From the NCBI GenBank assembly GCA_902476475.1, contig CABSDO010000054.1, positions 1 through 13,887 on the forward strand: a DNA stretch of 13,887 nt, read 5' to 3'. The notes under the pieces are model-generated. The model did not search any database and was not told the DNA's origin. It saw only the letters and a program-made list of their open reading frames with translations. Below, one piece after another: positions 7,909-13,800 of this stretch (position 1 is the stretch's first letter; each line of letters starts with the position of its first letter). The translations under genes and the position numbers were made by a program. Source of the DNA: an uncultured Collinsella sp. GTDB taxonomy: Bacteria > Actinomycetota > Coriobacteriia > Coriobacteriales > Coriobacteriaceae.

Positions 7909-8435
7909 AGGGCGAGCGCCCCATCGGGGTGCTGCTGGTGTTTGCTTGCCTGACCGTGGCGATAGCGGCGGTGCTTTGGGGGCTTAACGCCGCGCGGCAG
8001 CAGCGTCCTGGGACCGCCTCCGATTTGGGCTCAGATTCGGCGGTGGCGTCTCAAAAAGATGAGATGCGAGATGCGGACGATTCGGATGTCGCTGTCACGG
8101 CGCAAACCTTTCTGCGGACGCTCGACAAGCGGTCTGGCACTGCGACGGATTCGCCTGAGGGCAACGCGATTGCGGTCCGGCTTGCATGGTCCGAGGACCG
8201 ACCGATGACCGAAGCGGCGGCGGATATGCTGCGTGCCTATCGCGAGGTACCCACGGCGCAACTTGCTCTGAGCGGCTATCTCGACATCAAGGGAAACGTG
8301 TGGGGCGCCATCGTGCGCGACGAACGCGGCTGGGTCGATATGGTGACAATTGCCGCGGATGCTGGCGATGCTTCGTGTCGTCTGCGCGCCGTGCGCCTGA
8401 GCCCGCAGGCAACGGACTCAAAGGAGGGATCGTGA
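7872..8435 (+). CDS. Unrecognised single-pass membrane protein in the Tad operon
   Basis: I do not recognise this family. From ATG 7872 it has 187 residues: a hydrophilic N-terminus, one strong membrane segment (about 18-39), a charged Asp/Ser-rich spacer, and an extracytoplasmic-looking domain of about 110 residues with motifs such as QTFLRTLDKRSG, ALSGYLDIKGNVWG and DERGWVDMVTI. The alternation suggests a small mixed alpha/beta domain. ATG 7872 overlaps flp by 37 bases and has only a weak ribosome binding site; GTG 7929 is an alternative that leaves almost no residues before the helix. Its place between the main pilin and the minor pilins implies a role in pilus assembly or as an anchored accessory protein; that is inference. 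Confidence 0.7.
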   Translation: MERYQRGHQQPVEGERPIGVLLVFACLTVAIAAVLWGLNAARQQRPGTASDLGSDSAVASQKDEMRDADDSDVAVTAQTFLRTLDKRSGTATDSPEGNAIAVRLAWSEDRPMTEAAADMLRAYREVPTAQLALSGYLDIKGNVWGAIVRDERGWVDMVTIAADAGDASCRLRAVRLSPQATDSKEGS

Positions 8436-8436
8436 A

Positions 8437-8655
8437 ATGCATGATGTCCTGCGTGAGGAATCTGCCCAGGCGACGGTCGAATACGCCATCGTCACGGTGG
8501 CGCTGTTATCGATCGTGCTGGCGATCGCGGGACTTTGGCGTGCCGGCACCGATGGGCGCTTGGCGGCGCTGGTTGAGCGGGCGGCATCCCATGGCGTTGC
8601 CTCGACGTCGGTTATCGACGCCGCTGCGGCCGCTAAGGACATCGCGTTGTATTGA
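8437..8655 (+). CDS. Second small Flp/TadE-type pilin-like protein
   Basis: The protein has 72 residues with a very short leader: MHDVLREESA, then QATVEYAIVTVALLSIVLAI. With Glu at +5 the cleavage site falls between A10 and Q11, and E15-Y16 form the EY pair. A hydrophobic helix runs to about residue 33, and the tail is alanine-rich and amphipathic. It resembles Flp in size but TadE in its ATVEYA segment, so it is probably a minor pilin. AAGGAGGG at 8421-8428 lies eight bases before ATG 8437, the best ribosome binding site of the operon. It starts one base after the preceding stop. At DNA level, 17 bases (8464-8480) are identical to the matching segment of the gene at 11252. Confidence 0.82.
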   Translation: MHDVLREESAQATVEYAIVTVALLSIVLAIAGLWRAGTDGRLAALVERAASHGVASTSVIDAAAAAKDIALY

Positions 8656-9127
8656 TGCCGCGCGCGAGGACCGGGCGCAGTCTACGGTCGAGGCCGCTTT
8701 TTTGCTGCCGACGTTTCTGACACTCATCCTTCTCGCGCTGCAACCGGTGTGCCTGCTCTATACGCGCGCGGTCATGGAGTCTGCCGCCGCCGAGACCGCG
8801 CGGCTCATGACCACGACGACGGCGGAGGACGACGATCTTAAGGAGTTCGCCCGCCGCCGACTTGCCGCAGTGCCCAACGTTTCGATCTTTCATGCCGGCG
8901 GGCCGTTGTCGTGGGATATCGAGCTTGGCCGGGCCGGTGCGGGTGGCGTCTCGTCCGTGTCCGTTTCCGGCGAGGTCAAGCCGTTGCCTGTGATCGGTGC
9001 GTTTGCGCAGGCTATGGGTGGTACCGCCGAGGGCGGCTACGTTGAGCTCAAGGTCGATGTCTCGTATCAATCGCGTCCCGAATGGCTGGAGGGAGATTAT
9101 GATTCGTGGATTGCTGCATGGGATTAA
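8591..9127 (+). CDS. TadE-like minor pilin (pseudopilin)
   Basis: The core is clear: EDRAQSTVEAAFLLPTF followed by a hydrophobic helix, the TadE-like signature, then about 120 residues of extracytoplasmic domain. The putative processing site is A29-Q30 with E34 at +5. The start is uncertain. ATG 8591 gives 178 residues with a basic 29-residue leader but overlaps the preceding gene by 65 bases and has only a weak ribosome binding site. TTG 8597 is another option. The ATG at 8655, which overlaps the upstream stop as TGATG, is out of frame and yields only 21 codons. An ATT at 8651 would give a short leader typical of TadE. The end, TGA at 9125-9127, overlaps the TadG-like gene by 29 bases. Confidence 0.75.
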   Translation: MALPRRRLSTPLRPLRTSRCIDAAREDRAQSTVEAAFLLPTFLTLILLALQPVCLLYTRAVMESAAAETARLMTTTTAEDDDLKEFARRRLAAVPNVSIFHAGGPLSWDIELGRAGAGGVSSVSVSGEVKPLPVIGAFAQAMGGTAEGGYVELKVDVSYQSRPEWLEGDYDSWIAAWD

Positions 9128-11252
9128 GCGTTTCTGGTCTAGACGCGTTTTGGCGCACCGTCCGAGCCGCCATCGCAAGCGAGGCGGCTTTATGGGTCGA
9201 GCCGGTGTCGATCTGTTTATCGAAGACGGCGCCTATACCACGCTTTCTTCTGCCGTGGTCATCCTAGTGGTGCTCACATTGTTGTTTTCGTCGACCGCGG
9301 CGATATGGAGCATGTCGCGTGCCGGGGATACCCAGGTGGCGGCTGATAGCGGCGCGCTGGCGGGTGCCAACGTAGTGTCGTCCTATCACACGGCTGCCAC
9401 GGTGGTTGATGCGAGCATCTTGAGTCTGGGGCTGGCGGGGTTTGCCACGATCGGGACGGGCCTGGTCGCCATCCTCATCCCGGGTGCCGAGCCGGTTGCC
9501 GGCAATATGGTCGACACCGGGATTGAGATCATTAAAACGCGCAACAAGTTTGCCAAAAGCGCATCGGAAGGCTTACAGATAATCGAGACGGCCCTGCCGT
9601 ATCTGATCGCCGCGCGTGCCACGCAGGCGGTGTCGGCGCAGGATACCGATAGTGTGACCTATACCGGTACGGCGCTTGCCGTGCCCAGGACATCCGAGTC
9701 TGACTTCGCTGCGCTCAAAGGATCAGAGATCTCGACCGATACCATTAAAGACACATCAGATGATTTAGAGGGTGCGGCCGAGGAGCTGCGGAAGGCTTCT
9801 GAGGACACGGCGAAGGCTAAAGAGCGTGCTTGGCTGGTGGATTGTGGTGGGTCTGACAAGGGCTCGGTCGGCAGCTGTTCTTGCATGTGGGAGCGTGCGA
9901 AAAACCTAACGGATCTCTCCGGTGTTCAAAATCCGCATTACTCATCGAGCGTTACGTGGGAGCCCCAAGTTGCCCTTGATCGCGCGAAGGACTACTACCA
10001 TTGGCGTCTGACAAATGAGAAGCCCCACGGCTCGAGTGTCGAGATGAAGGCAGAGTCTGCGGCGCGTAAGGCGTTTTATACCTATGCGAGCGCGGAGGTC
10101 GATCGGGCACATATAACCGAGAACGGAGACAGGGTCTCCTCCTATATTCCGCTGCTGCCGCGCAACTCTGATGAGGTTCGGGCGACGGAACTCTATACCG
10201 ATGCGGTGTGGCCGACTAGCGTGAACGATGACAAGGCGTATCTGCATTACGGGACGACCTGCCCTAACTATAAGAAAGGGACGCCGAGCGGATTTGCTTC
10301 GGTTGCCGATTACGATGGACAGGATAAATGCAGCAAATGCCATTTTGGCGTTTTGTCGCTTGGTGCCGTTGCGGCGCCTTCAACCTCTATCGAAAACGGC
10401 TTCGAGTATCACTTTGACAAGTTTAAAGACGCCCTGGAGGACTACGTCGACTGTCGCAACAAGGAGCTCGAGCTCGAGCGTCAGACCGAGGACGAAGCCG
10501 ACCGTGCGGGCAATGCGTTTGACCAGGCCATTAAAGCGCTTTCGGGCGAGCGTCCGCGTATCGCTCCGCCCGGTCGCAACGGCGTGGTTGCCTTTGCGGT
10601 TTCGGGTGCCATCTCGAGCCCCGATGAACTCAACTCTTCGTTTAACACGGCAGTCAGGCTTGGCGATCGCGGTGCCATCTCTGCCGCGGTGCTGGCGCCC
10701 GATGAGGCGACGGCGCAAAACAACGTGCTTTCGCGATTTTTCTCGACATTGAAGGAACGCTCGGGCGGCGTTGCCGGTGTGCTCGACGGCGTCATGGATG
10801 TTTGGGGGCGGCTGCTTGTGGGATACGGAGACATCCAAGGTTCGGCCGACGAACTTATGGACGAGATGATTAAGGGCCTAGGAGGGGGCAACGGCGCGTT
10901 GGGCTCCATTGCATCGTGGCTCGGCGATACCGTTTCGGCGTCCGTGGCGGCGCTGGGTTTGGAACCGTGCGACTTGCGCCTGCGAAAGCCGGTGCTGACC
11001 GATTCCGCCAACGTCATTAAGAGTCCGGGGTCTGACATTGCCGGTTTCTCTCAAGCGCAAGACAAGCTGCGAAGTATTCCGTTGGGCGTGACCGATCCCA
11101 AGGCGCTTTGCGAAGCGCTGGAATATCAAGTCGAGCGCACCATCAGCGGCACGACGTTCACGCTTGCGGAGATTCCGCTGCCCGGCGGCGGTTCCATCCC
11201 ACTTACCGTCGATGTCACCACACTGGCGGGTGCCCTGGGCGGTGGGTCGTAA
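9099..11252 (+). CDS. Large TadG-like pilus-associated protein
   Basis: The protein has 717 residues. A basic leader precedes IEDGAYTTLSSAVV and a membrane helix (about 50-72). SRAGDTQVAADSGALAGAN follows, the AADAGALAGA-type segment of TadG/TadE-like proteins. A second hydrophobic stretch lies at about 105-130. The rest is a large presumably extracytoplasmic region with charged helical parts (about 220-245 and 440-480) and nine cysteines, including C249, C260, C262, C388, C411, C414 and C452; residues 411-415 read CSKCH. I see no clear VWA motif, which longer TadG proteins often carry. GGAGGGAG at 9088-9095 sets the start at ATG 9099. The middle of the gene is poorer in GC than its neighbours. 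Likely a tip or anchoring component; the function is inferred from position. Confidence 0.75.
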   Translation: MIRGLLHGIKRFWSRRVLAHRPSRHRKRGGFMGRAGVDLFIEDGAYTTLSSAVVILVVLTLLFSSTAAIWSMSRAGDTQVAADSGALAGANVVSSYHTAATVVDASILSLGLAGFATIGTGLVAILIPGAEPVAGNMVDTGIEIIKTRNKFAKSASEGLQIIETALPYLIAARATQAVSAQDTDSVTYTGTALAVPRTSESDFAALKGSEISTDTIKDTSDDLEGAAEELRKASEDTAKAKERAWLVDCGGSDKGSVGSCSCMWERAKNLTDLSGVQNPHYSSSVTWEPQVALDRAKDYYHWRLTNEKPHGSSVEMKAESAARKAFYTYASAEVDRAHITENGDRVSSYIPLLPRNSDEVRATELYTDAVWPTSVNDDKAYLHYGTTCPNYKKGTPSGFASVADYDGQDKCSKCHFGVLSLGAVAAPSTSIENGFEYHFDKFKDALEDYVDCRNKELELERQTEDEADRAGNAFDQAIKALSGERPRIAPPGRNGVVAFAVSGAISSPDELNSSFNTAVRLGDRGAISAAVLAPDEATAQNNVLSRFFSTLKERSGGVAGVLDGVMDVWGRLLVGYGDIQGSADELMDEMIKGLGGGNGALGSIASWLGDTVSASVAALGLEPCDLRLRKPVLTDSANVIKSPGSDIAGFSQAQDKLRSIPLGVTDPKALCEALEYQVERTISGTTFTLAEIPLPGGGSIPLTVDVTTLAGALGGGS

Positions 11253-11728
11253 TGGGCATCCGCACGCGCCTGTGCGAGGAGCGCGCCCAGGCGACGGTCG
11301 AGATGGCCGTGGTCACGCCCGTCCTGCTGGTTCTGGCGCTTATCGTGTACAACGTCATGGTCTTTGCCGGTGCGGTCGCACGCTTCGATCGCGTGGTGCC
11401 CGATATCGTGCTAGCACATGCCGTGGCGCCGAGCGGGGAGGGCGATGGCAGCTCCATCGATGCTTCCGCGACCGTTCAGGCTCAGATCCAACATGCCATG
11501 GAAGGCTATGACTTGCTGATCGAGGTCTCGAGCGAACAGGGTGCGACGACATCGGATGGCGGTTTGCTTTCGCTTTCCGGCACGTTTAGGACCTATACCT
11601 GCACCATGCGCTATGAGCCGTGGCCGAGCTCGCTCAGCATCGCCGGCGTTTCGCTGGGGGCACCGGCAAAGTTGTCACACGAGCGCGCGGTGACGGTCGA
11701 TCCGTGGCGTCCGGGGGTGGTCGTGTGA
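11252..11728 (+). CDS. TadE-like minor pilin (second copy type)
   Basis: The protein has 158 residues: leader MGIRTRLCEERA, then QATVEMAVVTPVLLVLALIV, the TadE-type segment with A12-Q13 as putative cleavage site and E17 at +5. The remaining 115 residues form an extracytoplasmic domain ending in a beta-like segment (LSGTFRTYTCTMRYEPW). ATG 11252 shares a base with the TAA of the preceding gene (TAATG), a typical coupled start. It differs from the TadE-like protein at 8591 outside the N-terminus, so the two probably fill different places in a pseudopilin complex. The stop overlaps the GTG of the DUF192 gene. Confidence 0.82.
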   Translation: MGIRTRLCEERAQATVEMAVVTPVLLVLALIVYNVMVFAGAVARFDRVVPDIVLAHAVAPSGEGDGSSIDASATVQAQIQHAMEGYDLLIEVSSEQGATTSDGGLLSLSGTFRTYTCTMRYEPWPSSLSIAGVSLGAPAKLSHERAVTVDPWRPGVVV

Positions 11729-12084
11729 CCGCGGTCTCGTCCTACATCGCCTACGCGCGGGCACTCAATAGGCTGGGCTGGACGCCGGCCGAGTTTGCGG
11801 TGGCGGAGTCGTTTGCCGTGCGCCTGCGCGGCATGCTGGGACGGTGTCCGGTTGCCGCCAACGGTCTGCCGCTCGTCATGGCGTTTCCACGCTGCTCTTC
11901 GGTCCACACGTGTTTTATGGCCTATCCCATCGACATCGCCTTCATCGATCGCGACGGCAATATCCTCGCGCGCTACGAAAACGTATGTCCCTGGCGTATG
12001 TGCTCCTGCCCCGGCGCCTGGGCCGCACTAGAACGCTCTTCAATCATTGTTTCGACCCCTGCTCTCCAACGCGTGCCGGCTTAA
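11725..12084 (+). CDS. DUF192 family protein
   Basis: The protein has 119 residues from GTG 11725, which overlaps the preceding TGA (GTGA); GGGGGTGG lies just upstream. DUF192 features in order are RLRGMLGR (34-40), a hydrophobic GLPLVMAFP strand, HTCFMAYPIDIAFIDRDG (61-78) in place of the usual H-T-F-W-M-x-N pattern, and CPWRMCSCPGA near the end. No signal peptide is visible, unlike secreted DUF192 proteins. Six cysteines in 119 residues, three of them in CPWRMCSC, is high. DUF192 has no settled biochemical role, although members often sit in Tad loci. As last gene of the operon it may assist pilus assembly; this is inference. Confidence 0.82.
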   Translation: MTAVSSYIAYARALNRLGWTPAEFAVAESFAVRLRGMLGRCPVAANGLPLVMAFPRCSSVHTCFMAYPIDIAFIDRDGNILARYENVCPWRMCSCPGAWAALERSSIIVSTPALQRVPA

Positions 12085-12141
12085 GGGACTGAGCGAAAAC
12101 TTCTTGCTGCCGGCTGATGCCTCTGACGTGCCGATTTATAG

Positions 12142-12208
12142 AACCGAGGCTGTGCTCAAAAACTTTTTTAAAATTCTCGGTTGACCGGAACGCGTCCTTG
12201 GTTATACT
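12142..12208 (+). promoter_or_regulatory. Promoter of tRNA-Phe with AT-rich upstream region
   Basis: TTGACC (12181-12186) and TATACT (12203-12208) are near-consensus -35 and -10 boxes 16 bases apart. Just upstream is an A/T-rich stretch at about 12158-12175 that could act as an UP element. It lies within an inverted repeat, aaccgag (12142-12148) against ctcggtt (12176-12182), whose right arm overlaps the -35. Transcription would start near 12215. The stretch 12085-12141 after the DUF192 stop holds no gene and no clear terminator. Confidence 0.8.
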
Positions 12209-12214
12209 AATCAA

Positions 12215-12229
12215 GCCTTGAAACAAGGC
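12215..12229 (+). other. Small hairpin in the tRNA-Phe 5' leader
   Basis: gccttg-aaa-caaggc is a perfect 6-bp stem with a 3-base loop. It begins close to the predicted transcription start and ends 11 bases before the tRNA. It may influence 5' leader processing of the precursor; nothing more can be said. Confidence 0.5.
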
Positions 12230-12240
12230 ACACCTCAAAT

Positions 12241-12313
<73 letters not shown>

Positions 12314-12326
12314 CCTTGAATTGACT

Positions 12327-12355
12327 AGGACCTCTGCAAAGGGGTCCTTTTCTTT
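12327..12355 (+). terminator. Intrinsic terminator of tRNA-Phe
   Basis: aggacctct (12327-12335) pairs with aggggtcct (12340-12348) over 9 bp with one G-U pair, closed by a GCAA tetraloop. It is followed by a T-rich tract, tttcttttat. It lies 14 bases after the tRNA. Confidence 0.88.
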
Positions 12356-12370
12356 TATCGAGGGCTCTGC

Positions 12371-12540
12371 GGAAACTGCGTCCCGGAATTTGGATTCAGA
12401 GCGGGATGCGTTTTCCGCTTTAAGGCCGCTTGGGAAAGCACGGCCCGGAATCCGGCGCCAGAATGGGACGCGCTTTCCTTTTGCGGCCTTTGGTGGAAAC
12501 TGCGTCCCAGATCCCGCGCTCAGAACGGGATGCATTTTCC
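12371..12540. repeat. Three tandem 46-base hairpin units in 62-base phase
   Basis: Units lie at 12371-12416 (A), 12433-12478 (B) and 12495-12540 (C), each 46 bases with 16-base spacers, an exact 62-base period. Each runs from GGAAA to TTTCC and is an inverted repeat of about 15 bp around a loop of about 16 bases. Hand alignment gives 36/46 identity for A with C and 33/46 for A with B; most differences are in the loop, though B also differs in the arms. At pair 7/40 the bases are T-G, C-G and T-A in A, B and C, so pairing is kept while sequence changes. The spacers flanking B contain aaggccgc (12422-12429) and its complement gcggcctt (12483-12490), which can extend the stem of B. No T-run follows, so these are not terminators. 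Confidence 0.88.
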
Positions 12541-12541
12541 G

Positions 12542-12732
12542 GTGCCTGCCTCCGGCACACGTGCACATCTCGCGCGCCATCTCGTGCCCACCTGCCCCAG
12601 ACATTCCTCCCACTTTCGCGTCACTTTACAGACCGTTCGGTCGCCTGTCCGCACACGCGGGTATACTCAAAACGATACTTATCCTATGCAATACGATGCG
12701 GGTTCGACCTGCATGATCCGAAGGGGGCAGTG
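12542..12732 (+). promoter_or_regulatory. Leader before the GH5-like gene, weak promoter candidate
   Basis: This gene-free stretch starts with a small hairpin, gtgcc-tgcctcc-ggcac (12542-12558), and continues with C-rich sequence. TATACT at 12662-12667 is a good -10 word, but no matching -35 is evident at 16-18 bases. A second weak -10 word, GATACT, is at 12674-12679. AAGGGGGC at 12721-12728 is the ribosome binding site of the next gene. Confidence 0.35.
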
Positions 12733-13794
12733 ATGGAGAGGATACTCGGCGTTAATCTCTCTGGCTGGTTTATTCCCGAGCCTTGGGTGACCCCGTCGCT
12801 GTACGCGGCGACCGGTGCATCCAACGCGGCCGAGCTGCAGGAGGCCATGGGTACCGCCGCCTATAACGAGCGCATGCGCCGCCATTACGAGACGTTTGTG
12901 AGCGAGGACGATTTTCGCCGCATGGCGCAGATCGGTCTCAATGCCGTGCGTCTGCCGGTGCCCTGGTATGCCTTTGGCTCACAGGAGTCCGGTGCCTCCT
13001 ACATATCGGTTGTCGATTACATCGACCGCGCAATTGAGTGGGCTGCCAAGTACGACATCCGCGTGCTGCTCGATCTGGCAACCGTGCCCGGTGGCCAGGG
13101 CGATTCCAACGATTCGCCCACCACGCCGGAGGCTGTTGCCGAGTGGCATTCGTCCACCAACGGCCGTCATGTCGCACTCGACGTGCTCGAGCGCTTGGCC
13201 GATCGCTATGGCGAGGCCGAGAGCCTGCTGGGCATTGAGCTGCTGGACACGCCGCAGATGAGCGTTCGCAAGAGCCTCTTCACCATGACGGATGGCATTC
13301 CTGCTCACTACCTGCGCAATTTCTATCGCGATGCCTACGAGCTCGTCCGTTCGTATATGCCCGAGGATAAGATCGTCGTCTTCTCGTCGTCGGGGCATCC
13401 CAGCGAGTGGAAGCATTTTATGCGCGGCGCCAAGTACAAGAACGTCTACATGGATCTTCACCTGTACCATTACCGCGACGAGTATGCGCTCGACATCACG
13501 AGCCCTCGCGGGCTGACGACGGCGATTTCGCGTAACAAGCGCGAGCTTAAAGAAGCGATTTCGACTGGGTTCCCCGTGCTGGTGGGCGAATGGTCGGGTG
13601 CGGCAATCTTTGCCAACTCGTCGGTTACGCCCGAGGGCCGCAATGCCTACGAGCGCGTGTTTATCGCCAACCAGCTGGCTTCGTTTGCGCCGGCTGCCGG
13701 TTGGTTCTTCCAAACGTGGAAGACCGAGAAGCGCATTGCAGCATGGGACGCTCGCGCGGCGCTCGGTACGCTCGAACGCGGCATGATTGAATAG
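12733..13794 (+). CDS. GH5-family glucanase-like protein lacking key catalytic residues
   Basis: The protein has 353 residues and no signal peptide, so it is cytoplasmic. Its plan follows the exo-beta-1,3-glucanase type of GH5: ILGVNLSGWFIPEPWVTPSL at the N-terminus, GLNAVRLPVPW (R73), EWAAKYDIRVLLDL, LLGIELLDTP, MDLHLYHY (H243, Y245), LVGEWSGA (nucleophile E286) and AGWFFQTWKTE near the end. The family's NEP motif, whose Glu is the acid/base, here reads DTP (172-174), and the His of the usual DLHGxPG segment is Ala116. Three of the eight near-invariant GH5 residues are thus changed while the fold signatures remain. The start is ATG 12733 behind AAGGGGGC; the frame continues upstream but through the hairpin array. 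It may be an inactive sugar-binding relative or use another mechanism. rsmI follows after six bases. Confidence 0.82.
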   Translation: MERILGVNLSGWFIPEPWVTPSLYAATGASNAAELQEAMGTAAYNERMRRHYETFVSEDDFRRMAQIGLNAVRLPVPWYAFGSQESGASYISVVDYIDRAIEWAAKYDIRVLLDLATVPGGQGDSNDSPTTPEAVAEWHSSTNGRHVALDVLERLADRYGEAESLLGIELLDTPQMSVRKSLFTMTDGIPAHYLRNFYRDAYELVRSYMPEDKIVVFSSSGHPSEWKHFMRGAKYKNVYMDLHLYHYRDEYALDITSPRGLTTAISRNKRELKEAISTGFPVLVGEWSGAAIFANSSVTPEGRNAYERVFIANQLASFAPAAGWFFQTWKTEKRIAAWDARAALGTLERGMIE

Positions 13795-13800
13795 GTTGAT

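Noticed and set aside
10329..10343. True cytochrome c assignment for the CSKCH motif
   Set aside because: A single CxxCH in a 717-residue TadG-like protein with no typical signal or partner genes is not enough; kept only as an observation.
12371..12540. Possible CRISPR array (three regularly spaced repeats)
   Set aside because: The repeats are 46 bases and only about 70-80% alike, the spacers are 16 bases and partly complementary to each other, and no cas genes are near.
12321..12716. Open frames on the plus strand through the hairpin array, including an upstream extension of the GH5-like gene
   Set aside because: They start in the tRNA terminator or the repeat units and lack ribosome binding sites; the GH5-like homology begins right after ATG 12733, which has one.
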